The notes: generated by a model not told the origin, from the sequence alone. Positions 9,552-19,201 are shown, numbered from the stretch's first letter. The stretch: 64,000 nt of DNA from Tunturiibacter empetritectus (GCF_014201375.1 NZ_JACHDZ010000002.1:372001-436000), one strand, 5' to 3'. Translations and numbers: made by a program.

Positions 9552-9895
9552 TTGGCTTCCGTCTAACCCTTATCGGCGCGAACCTGCTCAACTCCAGTCC
9601 AACGCACGTTAATTGATCGAAGAATAGACCTCGGCATTTGTCAAAGTCAAAACTACTTTTGGGGGATGCTTCTTCCGGCTACCATATTGGAACCACGGTA
9701 GTTAGAACTGTTTCCTTCGAAGATATCCTCCAGCATTCCCCTTAAGAGGGATAGCTTTGACGATACCCCGTTCAGTCGCTATCATCGCACTTGAAGCGTC
9801 GATCGAGTAATTCCCCGGCTTTTGACGGCCACCCGCAAGCTCCGCACCCGCCAGCCACGCATTGCGGAATCGGTCCCGGTTGAGAAAGAGAATGA
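9552..9895. other. Intergenic region between divergent genes
   Basis: 344 bases between the RodZ-like gene and the polymerase-like gene. It should hold both promoters. I see no supportable gene or RNA; the short open frames on either strand lack ribosome sites and family features. Confidence 0.5.
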
Positions 9896-11416
9896 GTGCG
9901 CCTCCCATTTCCTGAACGCATTCCGATCGTCCCCGTATTCTTCTTTGCGGTGACCCTCCTGGTTATCCAGCTCTCTCAAGGCACCAGCCCAACCTTCGCG
10001 CTCTGCTGCTTCGCCTATATTCTTGTCGCCACCTTTGCCTTCAACCTCGCCGGAGGCTTCACCCGCACCTCCGGAGCCTTCATCTTCTTCAACTCGGTCC
10101 TCGGCGTTATCGTCGGCCTTTGCATGAAGGCTTATCTCGACGAAGCGGCAGACTCCAATCTCTTCGACCCAGAGCTCACCATCCGAGTCTTACTCGGCGG
10201 CATGTGCATGATGCTGGTCGCCGTCTATTTCACCAAAAAATCCGCCCCCCGGAACCCGCTCCTCGGAAAGATGGTCAGCGACGCCAAGATGCAGACAGCT
10301 ACCGTCGGCAGTCTCATCGCGGGCGTCCTGCTCAACATCGCCTTTGTTGCGTTCCCCTCCGGCAGCGGATCGGTCCTCAGCGCTCTCAACCAGCTCAACC
10401 GCTTCTGGCCCATGGCGGTCGTCCTGGGGGTCATCAACACAATCCGCCGCAGCGGCGGAAGACGCAGCGTCAACCTGCCGGTTCTGCTCGCCGGATCTTT
10501 CATGTTCGCCTTCGGCGTCTTGGGCTTTTCCAAAGAAGGCATGTTATCTCCCTTTGCCTGCTGGCTCCTGGCGGTAGCCTCTCAGAAATACAAACTCAAT
10601 CGAGCGCAGATCATCGGCGCAGTTCTCACCACCATCTTTGTCTTTCGATACCTGGTCCCCTATGCCCAATATGGAAGAACCTATCGAGAAGAAAACGGCG
10701 GAGCCAGCCTTTCGACCGTGGTCTCTCTGCTTTCCAATCTGGGCTATGTCCGTCAGCAATATCTCGAGACCTCCGCCGACTCCTATGAAGACCGCGTTCT
10801 CGGCTACTACAACAACCCCCAGGGATTCTTTGACCGTCTTCAAATGATCTCGATCGACGACGCTCTCATCAACCGCACCGCACAGTTCGGCACCTACGGC
10901 CTCTACCCCGTTGAGGAAGCCTTCGAAAATCTCGTCCCTCACTTCATCTGGCCGAACAAGCCCATTTTGCTGAGCGGAAATATCTACGCCCACGAGGTTG
11001 GCCTTCTCGGCGAAAACGACGAGTCCACCGGCGTGTCCTTCTCCTCCACCTCCACCGCCTTCCATCTCATCGGATGGAAGGGGATCTTCTTCCTCGCGCC
11101 GGCGATCTGGTTCCTCCTCTTCTTCGTCTTCGAATCCCTCTGCGGTGACACGCGAGAGACTCCATGGGGGCTCCTGGTCCTGGTTCTCTACACCCACACC
11201 GCACCCGAAGGCGACATCGGCAACATGGTATACACCGCCACTTACGCGGCCTTTGGAATCGTCTTTGCCGCTGTCGTCGGTGCCTACATCGCGCCCCTCA
11301 TCGGAACCCTCTTTATCGGCCCCGAGGGCATCGAGCTCCGCCGCGGAGCGTCTATTCGAAGCATCGCCGGCCGGCTGCTCCTACCTCCGCCGCCGAAGCC
11401 GGATCAGGCGCAATAA
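9896..11416 (+). CDS. Multi-pass membrane protein resembling O-antigen/oligosaccharide polymerases
   Basis: A 506-residue integral membrane protein with roughly 11-13 hydrophobic segments and a large extracytoplasmic stretch around residues 270-370 containing aromatic and charged residues (FENLVPHFIWPNKP, VGLLGENDESTGVSFSSTS). This topology and the late conserved loop resemble WzyE/oligosaccharide repeat-unit polymerase-like proteins, which join surface-glycan repeat units. Sequence motifs in this class are weak, so the role is inferred. Start is a GTG at 9896 after a GAGAAAGAG stretch; the in-frame ATG alternatives lie much later. No other glycan-assembly genes are directly adjacent. Confidence 0.65.
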   Translation: MRLPFPERIPIVPVFFFAVTLLVIQLSQGTSPTFALCCFAYILVATFAFNLAGGFTRTSGAFIFFNSVLGVIVGLCMKAYLDEAADSNLFDPELTIRVLLGGMCMMLVAVYFTKKSAPRNPLLGKMVSDAKMQTATVGSLIAGVLLNIAFVAFPSGSGSVLSALNQLNRFWPMAVVLGVINTIRRSGGRRSVNLPVLLAGSFMFAFGVLGFSKEGMLSPFACWLLAVASQKYKLNRAQIIGAVLTTIFVFRYLVPYAQYGRTYREENGGASLSTVVSLLSNLGYVRQQYLETSADSYEDRVLGYYNNPQGFFDRLQMISIDDALINRTAQFGTYGLYPVEEAFENLVPHFIWPNKPILLSGNIYAHEVGLLGENDESTGVSFSSTSTAFHLIGWKGIFFLAPAIWFLLFFVFESLCGDTRETPWGLLVLVLYTHTAPEGDIGNMVYTATYAAFGIVFAAVVGAYIAPLIGTLFIGPEGIELRRGASIRSIAGRLLLPPPPKPDQAQ

Positions 11417-11421
11417 GAAAC

Positions 11422-11617
11422 TGTCCTGCCGGACGGGCCTCCTGCGCTGAGGGCGGTCACTTCGTGACGTGTATGCCTTTCTTGCAACCGACGATGTGTG
11501 GGGGTCCTCCCGCTGGTCGGAAGCGAAGTTGATTCCGACCAACGGGAGGACTGGGCGAAGCTCAAAAAAGGCGTGCGAACGCCCGCCCTCCGCGCAGGAG
11601 GCCCGTCCGGCAGGACA
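11422..11617. repeat. Nested palindromic (MITE/REP-like) element
   Basis: Two nested inverted repeats. Outer arms 11422-11458 and 11581-11617 pair over 37 bases with about two or three mismatches. Inner arms 11504-11522 and 11533-11551 pair over 19 bases with one mismatch and a 10-base loop. No transposase is encoded. It sits between the polymerase-like gene and the permease gene and would fold into a large cruciform or RNA hairpin. Its form suggests a non-autonomous mobile repeat. Confidence 0.8.
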
Positions 11618-11653
11618 ACGTCCGCAACCCCATTCCCATACACTGGTACAAGA

Positions 11654-12745
11654 ATGAACAAATTAGTTGCCGGCAATCTGGTCCATCGCCCCCTCCGCTC
11701 GCTCATCAGCTGCCTCGCCATCGCCATCGAGGTCATCATGATCCTCTCCATCACCGCCATCCTCATGGGCAAGCTCAACGGCTTCAAGACCCGCCAGAAC
11801 GGCATCGGCATGGACATGTTCGTCCGCCCCAACACCGCCAGCAACCTCATCGGCATGAGCCCCGCCGGAGCCTCCATCAAGGTCGCAGACGTCCTCGCCA
11901 AGATCCCCCACGTCATCGTCTCCGCCCCCGTCAACGTCCAGATCAACAGCTCCCTCGACACCATCTACGGCATCGACTTCAAGAGCTTCGACGCGCTCCT
12001 GCCCTTCACCTTCCTCTCCGGCACGCCCTTCCAGGGCCCCGACGACGTCATCCTCGACGACTACGCCGCAGCCGGCAAAAAAGTCGGCGACCCCATCACC
12101 ATCCTCAACCACCCCTTCCGCATCTGCGGCATCGTCGCCCACGGCAAAGGCGGCCGCAAGTTCGTCCCCATCACCACAATGGGCGCGCTCACCGGCACCG
12201 AAGGCAAGGCCACCATGTTCTATCTCCGCACCGAAGACCAGCCGAAGTACCAGGACGAAGTCCGCAAGGACATCCTCGCCACCCCCGGCATGAGCACCTA
12301 CAACGTCGCCACCGCCGAGGAGTACCTCTCCTCCATCTCGCCCGACCGCCTCCCCGGCTTCAACATAGGCCTTCAGGTCGTCATCGGCATCGCCGTCATC
12401 ATCGGCTTCCTCGTCATCTTCCAGTCCATGTACACCGCCGTCATGGAGCGCACCCGCGAGATCGGCATCCTCAAGTCCATGGGAGCCTCCCGCGCCTACA
12501 TCGTCAGCATCGTCCTGCGCGAGACCGGTGTCCTCGCCACCATCGGCATCGTCATCGGCATCGCAGCCAGCTTCGCCCTCAGCGCCGCCCTCGAGGCCCG
12601 CTTCCCCACGCTCGACTTCGTCATCAACGTCCCCTACGTCTGGAAGGCCACAGCCATCGCCTTCATCGGAGCCATCCTCGGCGCACTCTACCCAGCCCTA
12701 AAAGCCGCCAGCAAAGACCCCATCGACGCACTCTCCTACGAGTAA
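11654..12745 (+). CDS. FtsX/MacB-type ABC transporter permease
   Basis: A 363-residue permease with the MacB/LolC topology: an N-terminal transmembrane helix (about residues 18-40), a periplasmic domain of roughly 200 residues, then three C-terminal membrane helices. The cytoplasmic coupling region reads VMERTREIGILKSMGASRAYI, diagnostic of the FtsX family. Such permeases act in lipoprotein extraction, efflux or mechanotransmission rather than classical import. ATG at 11654 is chosen because the longer frame runs through the palindromic element. No ATPase gene is adjacent; a LolD-like ATPase gene lies at 39888-40676 and could be a partner. Confidence 0.85.
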   Translation: MNKLVAGNLVHRPLRSLISCLAIAIEVIMILSITAILMGKLNGFKTRQNGIGMDMFVRPNTASNLIGMSPAGASIKVADVLAKIPHVIVSAPVNVQINSSLDTIYGIDFKSFDALLPFTFLSGTPFQGPDDVILDDYAAAGKKVGDPITILNHPFRICGIVAHGKGGRKFVPITTMGALTGTEGKATMFYLRTEDQPKYQDEVRKDILATPGMSTYNVATAEEYLSSISPDRLPGFNIGLQVVIGIAVIIGFLVIFQSMYTAVMERTREIGILKSMGASRAYIVSIVLRETGVLATIGIVIGIAASFALSAALEARFPTLDFVINVPYVWKATAIAFIGAILGALYPALKAASKDPIDALSYE

Positions 12746-12812
12746 CCAAAAGGCAGCGAGTAAGCGATAGAGCAGCGAGTAAGCAACAAGAGCAGTCAAA
12801 TAATAACGAGCC

Positions 12813-12847
12813 GTCATTCTGAGCGCAGCGCAGAATCCCCGTATTTG
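12813..12847. repeat. Dispersed repeat, intergenic copy
   Basis: A 35-base unit beginning GTCATTCTGAGCGC and ending ATCCCCGTATTTG. A near copy (six or so differences) occurs inside nrdJ at 53608-53642. This type of sequence is, as I recall, scattered through acidobacterial genomes. Confidence 0.6.
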
Positions 12848-13011
12848 CCGTTGCTGTTGCCTTTATTACCTTCTCGACAAACAAAAAAGCGTCATCTCGA
12901 TCGAAGTAGTTCACCTGAACTGAAGGCTGCCTTTCCAGGGATCATTTCCTCACAACTCCGCATCACAACTCTGCGCGGCCCACGCCTCGCATAAATCAAG
13001 GAGGGAATCCC

Positions 13012-13836
13012 ATGAGCGAGGTCAGGACAAAAGACGGAACGTCAATTTACTTCAAAGACTGGGGTACCGGTCAACCCATCGTGTTTAGCCATGGCTGGCC
13101 GCTTTCGGCCGACGACTGGGACACCCAGATGATGTTCTTTCTCAATCACGGCTATCGCGTCATCGCCCATGACCGCCGCGGCCACGGACGCTCCAGCCAG
13201 GGAGCCGACGGACACGACATGGATCACTACGCTGATGATCTTGCGGAGCTCACCGCCCATCTCGATCTGAAGAATGCCATACACGTCGGACACTCCACCG
13301 GCGGCGGCGAAGTCGTGCACTATCTGGCGCGGCATGGAGAGAGCCGCGTGGCCAAAGCTGCGATCATCAGCGCGGTGCCGCCCCTGATGGTCAAGACGGC
13401 GGCCAATCCGGGCGGCCTTCCCAAGGAGGTCTTCGACGGACTTCAGGCGCAGCTCGCCGCCAATCGTTCGCAGTTCTATCGCGACCTCCCAGCCGGCCCA
13501 TTCTATGGCTACAACCGGCCCGGCGCGAAGTCCTCCGAGGCGGTCATCGAGAACTGGTGGCGCCAGGGCATGATGGGCGGCGCCAAGGCGCACTACGACG
13601 GCATCGTAGCCTTCTCCCAGACCGACTTCACCGAGGACCTCAAGAAGATCACCGTACCCGTGCTCGTGATGCACGGCGAAGACGATCAGATTGTGCCATT
13701 CGCCGATGCCGGACCCCTCTCAGCAAAACTGCTCAAAAACTCCAAGACGAAGTTCTATCCGGGCTTCCCGCACGGTATGCCGACTACGAACGCGGACACG
13801 ATCAACGCCGACCTACTCGCGTTCTTCAAGGGATGA
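13012..13836 (+). CDS. Alpha/beta hydrolase, non-haem chloroperoxidase/esterase family
   Basis: A 274-residue alpha/beta-hydrolase. The nucleophile elbow is GHSTGG (Ser95), the acid is Asp224 in [10 protein letters not shown] and the base is His254 in GFPHGMPTT, the spacing seen in cofactor-free haloperoxidases/perhydrolases. [16 protein letters not shown] supplies the oxyanion region. These enzymes hydrolyse esters and can perhydrolyse acids with peroxide; the natural substrate is unknown. AAGGAGGGA precedes the ATG. It stands alone, with low-complexity DNA downstream. Confidence 0.93.
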   Translation: MSEVRTKDGTSIYFKDWGTGQPIVFSHGWPLSADDWDTQMMFFLNHGYRVIAHDRRGHGRSSQGADGHDMDHYADDLAELTAHLDLKNAIHVGHSTGGGEVVHYLARHGESRVAKAAIISAVPPLMVKTAANPGGLPKEVFDGLQAQLAANRSQFYRDLPAGPFYGYNRPGAKSSEAVIENWWRQGMMGGAKAHYDGIVAFSQTDFTEDLKKITVPVLVMHGEDDQIVPFADAGPLSAKLLKNSKTKFYPGFPHGMPTTNADTINADLLAFFKG

Positions 13837-14045
13837 GCACCTTTGGAGGGTCGTGCTTCAAACGACCCTCCAATTCCGGGCAAGAGACGAGCTAATCGGA
13901 AGCTGACCCACAAAAGCCCACCCTCTTGACAAACAACCGCCCCAAACACCCCACGTTCAGGCCGCCGCACCAGCAATAAAAGAATCCACCATCAAAACGC
14001 GAAACCCCGCCACTGGCGCGCCCTCCACCACAAAAAGACGCTGTC

Positions 14046-14080
14046 AAAACACCACGTTTCACCACCGAAAAACCACCTCA
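14046..14080. repeat. A/C-rich low-complexity repeat
   Basis: CAAAACACCACGTTTCACCA followed by more A/C-rich sequence. It closely resembles sequence at 57458-57513. The whole 13.84-14.1 kb gap is unusually A/C-rich and holds no gene I can support. Confidence 0.5.
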
Positions 14081-14107
14081 TCACCACTATCCACCAGCAC
14101 CCAAAAC

Positions 14108-15115
14108 TCAGACCGATCCCGTCGCCGCATCCGCCACCTCACCCTGCACAAACCGCCGCATCGCCAGCTCCGCCGTCAGAGGAGCCAGCGCCAGTGCGAA
14201 CGGCAAAAATATCCGCACCTCCTCCATCCTCCCCACCACCAGCCACATCCCCAGAAAGACCAAAGCCCCCGCCAGCATCCCCGCTCCCGCCGCCTCCACC
14301 CGCTCCCGCTGCCTCACAACCCTCCCCACCGTCCATGCAAATGGCCCCATAAACAGCGCAAAGGGAAGCCACGACACCGGCGAACTCAAATTCGAAAGCA
14401 GTTGAAACACCGGGGTATTGCCGTAAGTCGCCAGAGGAAACATCCTCCGCATCAGCCAGTACTGAATCCCCAGCACCACCAGCAGCGAAACCACGCTGGT
14501 CCCCGCCTGCAAGCTCCGCGGCAGCGCAAACCCGCGCCCCAGCGGCGTCAAACACACCAGCAGAATCCCGACATGCAGCGCAAACGCAACATCGGCGCGA
14601 ACAAACCCCTGCGCCACCGTCAGCAACAGAAACCCAACCACCGCCACTCCCCCACGCAGAGGAACACCCAGCAGCAACAGCGCCACCGCCAGGATTGCCG
14701 CCGTCGGCAGCGTCTCCGGCCTTTGATACCAGAGCAGCCACGCCAGATAAAACTGCACCAGCACCAAAAAACCAGCGGCCCCAAACCACTGCCCCGCCAG
14801 CCCGGCCTCGCGGTACCTCGCCGACCGCCGCAACACCGTAAACAGCGCAAACACCGCAACCAGACCCGCGATCACATCTACCACCGTCAGCATATGCCGA
14901 AGCGCAAGATGTGTGTGTCGAGCCAGAAAGTACGCCGAATCAATCACCCCGATCCGGTACTGGTTCGGCGCATTCGCCGTCCCCCCCACCACATCCATCC
15001 AGATCCCCGGCTCTGCATGAAACGCCCGACTGTAGCTCCAGTAATCCAGAAAACCCGCCGACAGAACGATAAGACTCAGCAAAACGCTGACGACCTTCTT
15101 TGGGCCCTGCTTCAT
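14108..15115 (-). CDS. Multi-pass membrane protein, paralogue of the 17.0 kb gene product
   Basis: A 335-residue integral membrane protein with about 9 hydrophobic segments and no recognised catalytic motif. It shares landmarks with the protein encoded at 17024-18163: a tyrosine-rich (P)NQYRIG/PYQYRIL element near residue 50, an RHTHLALRHML helix start, and a late MEEVRIFLPF/MPEIRIFSEL segment. The two therefore probably belong to one family of unknown function. They flank a GT-C glycosyltransferase, so a role in polyprenyl-linked glycan metabolism is possible but unproven. ATG at 15115 with AGAAGAG upstream. Confidence 0.7.
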   Translation of the reverse strand: MKQGPKKVVSVLLSLIVLSAGFLDYWSYSRAFHAEPGIWMDVVGGTANAPNQYRIGVIDSAYFLARHTHLALRHMLTVVDVIAGLVAVFALFTVLRRSARYREAGLAGQWFGAAGFLVLVQFYLAWLLWYQRPETLPTAAILAVALLLLGVPLRGGVAVVGFLLLTVAQGFVRADVAFALHVGILLVCLTPLGRGFALPRSLQAGTSVVSLLVVLGIQYWLMRRMFPLATYGNTPVFQLLSNLSSPVSWLPFALFMGPFAWTVGRVVRQRERVEAAGAGMLAGALVFLGMWLVVGRMEEVRIFLPFALALAPLTAELAMRRFVQGEVADAATGSV

Positions 15116-15281
15116 CTGTTCTCTTCTCGCTTCCCACTGGGGTTTGAGTGGAAGAATAGCATCCTACCCCTGGCCGTCCCGCTCTGAAAACTCACCCATG
15201 TGCAACTCCTTGCACCCCTCCGTACTAATTCTGTAATACCCTAAACTCTTACAACATACTTGCGTTTAACCCTCTGTACAC

Positions 15282-16967
15282 ATGAAGCGGCCAGGCTCCA
15301 TCTCGTTCCCCATTCTCCCCGTCCTCGAGGCGTCCCTCCTCCTCGCCTCAGCCTTCTTCTTCATCCTGCATGCCTTCCACCTCAGCGCCGACTTCCCCAA
15401 CCACTCCCTCTGGATGGACTGGGCCAAGTACACCGACGAGGGCTGGTACGGCGACGGCGCCATCCGCCACTTCCTGCGCGGCCACTGGTATGTCCCCGGC
15501 GACTTCAACCCCGCCGCCGCCCTCCCCGTCTGGCCCCTCCTCGAAGCCGCCCTCTTCCGCTTCACCGGCGTCAGCCTCACCGCCGCCCGTGCTCTGACGG
15601 TCGCCATCTTCGGTCTTATCCTCGCTGCTTCCTATCTCCTCCTGCGCCGCTGGCACCATCTCGCAACCCCCGCAGGTCAAGCCCCCTCGAGAAACCTCGC
15701 CCCCGCCATCGCCGTCCTCCTGCTGGCGGTCAGTCCCTTCTGCTACGTCTTCACCCGCATGGCGATCCTCGAGCCCCTGCTCATCCTCCTCACGCTCCTC
15801 GCCCTCCTCGCCGCCTCCTATGCGACGCCTGTGCAGGGAGTCGAGCCGATCTCCCTGCGAGACCGCCTCCATCAAGCACTCCCCGTCGTCTCCCTCGGCC
15901 TGCTTCTTCCCCTCATGGTCCTCACCAAGACCACCGCCATCTTCCTCCTCCCCTCCATCGCCTGGATCCTCTGGGCCCGCGCCGGCTACCGCCTCCGCCC
16001 CTTCTTCCGCCTCGCCCTCCCCGCCGCCGCGCTCGCCGCCGTCACCTGGACTGCCTACTACGCCCTCCTCATCCGCCCGCACTTCCTCGACGACTACCAC
16101 TACCTCTTCAGCGCCAACGGTTACACCGGCATCACCCCCGCCACCGCCCTCTCCGTCCTGGGCGACACCATCGTCGACGGCCTCTGGATCGGCAACATCC
16201 TCTATCCCCTTGCTCTTCTCGCCATCTTCTCCGCCTTCCTCCTCCGTCCCCGCCTTCTCCGTAACCCGCTCATCCCAGCCCTCCTGCTCTGGGCCGTCGG
16301 CTACACCGCCTTCCTCGCCTATCACAACAACCTCCAGCCGCGTTACTACCTCGTTCTCGCGGTCCCCCTCACCCTGCTCATTCCTGTCGTCTTCTCCACC
16401 CTCTGGACCAGCAGCCAACCCTCCGTCACCTCCGAACCGCTATCTCCCCTCCGCCGCCTGGCCACCGCCAGCATAGTAGCCGTCCTGGCTCTCCTCACCG
16501 TCACCGACGCCCGCCAGACCCTCCACTACGTCCGCACCCCCGACTACACCTACACCTCTGCCGCCGCTCAGATCCGCAACATCGTCTCCGCCGACCACAC
16601 CCACAACCCGCTCATCCTCTCGATCAGCGGCTCCGACCTCTCCCTCATGACCGGCCTGCCCTCCATCTGCGACGACTTTGGCACCATGGACCTCGCCGTC
16701 CGCGTTCAGGCCTACCACCCCGGCTGGTACGTCGCCTGGAATCAGGTTGACGACGACAAGATGGACGCCCTCGCACCCATCTACCACCTCCAGCGCGTCG
16801 CCGCCTTCCCCACCATGGACGACCCCGAGCGCAACCTCCTCATCCTCTACCGTCTGGACCCAGCTATCCCCGGCACGCACCCCCGCCGCCACCGCAAACC
16901 CGTCATCCCTCGCCTCCTCCAGACCACCTTCGGCCAGCAGCCCAGCCCCATCCAGCTCGAGCACTAG
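15282..16967 (+). CDS. GT-C glycosyltransferase, ArnT/PMT-like (family 39 type)
   Basis: A 561-residue protein with about 11-12 membrane segments and a C-terminal periplasmic part. An acidic pair early in the first periplasmic loop (YTDEGWYGDG, Asp52-Glu53) matches the catalytic or metal-binding position of ArnT and protein O-mannosyltransferases, which use polyprenyl-phosphate sugars. The acceptor (lipid A, protein or glycan) is not evident. It is divergent from the 14.1 kb membrane protein and convergent with the 17.0 kb one. No clear ribosome site precedes the ATG at 15282, so the start is less sure than the family. Confidence 0.8.
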   Translation: MKRPGSISFPILPVLEASLLLASAFFFILHAFHLSADFPNHSLWMDWAKYTDEGWYGDGAIRHFLRGHWYVPGDFNPAAALPVWPLLEAALFRFTGVSLTAARALTVAIFGLILAASYLLLRRWHHLATPAGQAPSRNLAPAIAVLLLAVSPFCYVFTRMAILEPLLILLTLLALLAASYATPVQGVEPISLRDRLHQALPVVSLGLLLPLMVLTKTTAIFLLPSIAWILWARAGYRLRPFFRLALPAAALAAVTWTAYYALLIRPHFLDDYHYLFSANGYTGITPATALSVLGDTIVDGLWIGNILYPLALLAIFSAFLLRPRLLRNPLIPALLLWAVGYTAFLAYHNNLQPRYYLVLAVPLTLLIPVVFSTLWTSSQPSVTSEPLSPLRRLATASIVAVLALLTVTDARQTLHYVRTPDYTYTSAAAQIRNIVSADHTHNPLILSISGSDLSLMTGLPSICDDFGTMDLAVRVQAYHPGWYVAWNQVDDDKMDALAPIYHLQRVAAFPTMDDPERNLLILYRLDPAIPGTHPRRHRKPVIPRLLQTTFGQQPSPIQLEH

Positions 16968-17023
16968 CAGCAACTCACTGAAGTTGCTTTACATCCCAAT
17001 CCCCTACCAATCTCACGGCAGCC

Positions 17024-18163
17024 TCAAACCCCTGCCACGGCACCGGACGGTTCTGCCGCCACCGGCGCAAACCGGTGATACACAATCAAGCCCATTGCCG
17101 GAACCAGCAGGGCGCTCAGCTCGGAGAAGATCCGTATCTCCGGCATCAATCCCATAAAGAACATGCCCACAAACCAAATGGGAATCAGAATCGTGCAGCC
17201 GTAGTCGATTCCCGGGTTCCCGATCCATCTCCTCTGCAGCAATATCACCGGCAGCAGAAACCCAAAGACGCTCAGATAGACAGGCCACTGTTGCGGTCGC
17301 AGTAGCATATGCACGTTCAGCATCATCCTGCCCACCACCGGAGGATTCGTCGGAGTCGAGCCATAGTCATAGATGTTTGCTGCAAATCGATGTGCCAGCC
17401 ACAGCTTCAGCCCTACCCAGATCGCGCCCTGCACCACCCCATGCGCCGCCAGCCGCAGAGCGTCCTTCGAGGTCACACGGCCTTCGCGTGCGCGTATCTC
17501 CTGCCACTTCCAGATCAGGAAAAATATTGTCAGGAAGCAGATCGTCTCCCGATTCAGCACCGCAATCGGATAAAGAGCGTAATAGAGCCGGTTCCGCCCA
17601 CTCACCACCAGAAAGACGCCGAGGCAGAAGAACATCAGGCTCGGCGTATCGTACGGAAAGGTATACGCGAGACCCCACCCCGGAGCCAAGTTCGCATAGG
17701 CCATGTAGATCAGCAGCAGGCTCATCCACCGGCTGAAGATCCTGTCCCCGGTCAGCCTGGTCAGCGTCGCCGCCGTCGCCAGCACCGCCCCGAACAGGCT
17801 CATGATCGCAATGCCGATCTGCACCAGCTGCGTGGGCTTTTGGAATAGCAGCGGAGCATGACGCATGTGCTGCGCGTGCTGCGCCAGCGCGATCACCGCA
17901 TGCCGCGTAGCGAAGAAGCGAAACACGTACATCATCAGAATGCGGTACTGATACGGCGTCTTCTCCACCCCGCGCATGTAGGCGTCCAGGTCGAGAAAGT
18001 CGATGATCAGGTTGTACGACAAGGCAAAATGCAGGCAGATTCCCAGGGTAAATCCAACCCAGACCGCCGTCTTCCAGCGGGAGTCTGGTCGCCCGAACCA
18101 AACCGCGCCGCCTCCGTTCGTCACGATCGCCCTGCTACCTTCGGTCACCGCGCTCCCCGCCAT
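17024..18163 (-). CDS. Multi-pass membrane protein, paralogue of the 14.1 kb gene product
   Basis: A 379-residue integral membrane protein with about 9 hydrophobic segments. It has KTPYQYRILMMYVFRFF near residue 70, GLAYTFPYDTPSLMFF in the middle and GLMPEIRIFSELSALLVP near the end; the YQYR and EIRIF elements are shared with the 14.1 kb protein. No catalytic motif is recognised. The ATG at 18163 is preceded by GGAAGGGA at good spacing and was chosen over one at 18211. Context with the GT-C gene suggests envelope glycan work; function remains unknown. Confidence 0.75.
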   Translation of the reverse strand: MAGSAVTEGSRAIVTNGGGAVWFGRPDSRWKTAVWVGFTLGICLHFALSYNLIIDFLDLDAYMRGVEKTPYQYRILMMYVFRFFATRHAVIALAQHAQHMRHAPLLFQKPTQLVQIGIAIMSLFGAVLATAATLTRLTGDRIFSRWMSLLLIYMAYANLAPGWGLAYTFPYDTPSLMFFCLGVFLVVSGRNRLYYALYPIAVLNRETICFLTIFFLIWKWQEIRAREGRVTSKDALRLAAHGVVQGAIWVGLKLWLAHRFAANIYDYGSTPTNPPVVGRMMLNVHMLLRPQQWPVYLSVFGFLLPVILLQRRWIGNPGIDYGCTILIPIWFVGMFFMGLMPEIRIFSELSALLVPAMGLIVYHRFAPVAAEPSGAVAGV

Positions 18164-18621
18164 CCGTAAAATCCCTTCCAACCCCAAATTCGCCCGATAA
18201 TAGCATGGCACCCCGCCCCAACCTGCTCAAAATCGTTGACTTCGCTAGGGCCATTCGATATTCTATTCACTCGCGCAGTCTCGCGTCTGTACGTCTGTGT
18301 CAGCTTCACTCTCAGGCGAGTCAGTTCACCGAGACATCCGTGGTGGATCCACTGGGGAGCAGCTTTCAACACAGCCGCCCCTGAAGCACCCTCCCATAGG
18401 TTGTGCGTAGTCGAGATGTAGTCCAGCTGTAGTCCAGGCCAGGCGGGCCGTTCCGCGTGTTTGGAGAGAGATTCTCCCCTCCCGCACGTCGCCTTGCTCT
18501 GGAAAAAACGTTCTTTCGGACTTTTCCGAATTTTTTTATCAACGCACCACTAACCTGGCACCACTTTCTTCATGCACCACGCCGAACACTGAAGACGGCA
18601 GAAACAAGGAGTAACCCAACG
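18164..18621. other. Leader/intergenic region upstream of rplM
   Basis: 458 bases with no gene. It must contain the promoters of the minus-strand membrane protein and of rplM-rpsI. It includes an intrinsic-terminator-like hairpin at 18515-18537 on the plus strand, about 85 bases before rplM, although no plus-strand gene precedes it. Confidence 0.6.
18515..18537 (+). terminator. Terminator-like hairpin in the rplM leader
   Basis: Perfect stem TTCGGA-CTTT-TCCGAA followed by seven T. The nearest upstream plus-strand gene ends 1.5 kb earlier and faces an intervening minus-strand gene. The hairpin may therefore act as an attenuator in the rplM leader or end a small RNA. Confidence 0.55.
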
Positions 18622-19125
18622 ATGTCCACCACCATTCCGAGTGGCAAAGATATTAAGCGCAAGTGGTACGTGCTTGATGCCAGCGGTAAGACTCTCGGCC
18701 GCCTCGCCACACAGGCCGCCTCCGTCCTCGCCGGCAAGACCAACCCCCTCTACACCCCCTACATCGATATGGGCGATCACGTTGTTATCATCAATGCCGA
18801 AAAGATCGTGCTGACCGGCCTCAAGTCTGACCAGAAGCTCTATCGCCGCTACACCGGCTTCCCCGGTGGTCTCCGCGAAGAGTCCTTCATCAAGCTCCTC
18901 GCCCGTCGCCCCGAAGCCATCGTCGAGCAGGCCGTCAAGGGCATGCTTCCCAAGTCCAAGCTCGGCCGCCAGATGGCCACCAAGCTCAAGGTCTACAAGG
19001 GAGCACAGCACCCCCACCTCGCCCAGCAGCCCGTTGCCATGGACTTCCATGCCTCCAACGCGCCCAAGGTTCTCACCTCCAAGGTCATGGTGCCGGCCCA
19101 TCCGGCTCACTCCCTCGAAGGCTAA
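18622..19125 (+). CDS. rplM: 50S ribosomal protein L13
   Basis: A 167-residue large-subunit ribosomal protein, slightly longer than the usual ~142 because of short N- and C-terminal extensions. Diagnostic segments are [42 protein letters not shown] and [29 protein letters not shown] places the start at the ATG at 18622; the in-frame upstream extension is leader. rpsI follows after 76 bases, the conserved rplM-rpsI order. Confidence 0.97.
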   Translation: MSTTIPSGKDIKRKWYVLDASGKTLGRLATQAASVLAGKTNPLYTPYIDMGDHVVIINAEKIVLTGLKSDQKLYRRYTGFPGGLREESFIKLLARRPEAIVEQAVKGMLPKSKLGRQMATKLKVYKGAQHPHLAQQPVAMDFHASNAPKVLTSKVMVPAHPAHSLEG

Positions 19126-19201
19126 GCGTCCCCTCCCGATCTTTGGGAGCTAACGAGTTTTGGGGCATCAGCCCCGGGTTTTCAAAAGTTCAAGGAGCAC
19201 C

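Noticed and set aside
12746..12914. Small minus-strand frame downstream of the permease
   Set aside because: It runs through a dispersed repeat and the permease 3' end, with Trp/Arg-rich shadow composition.
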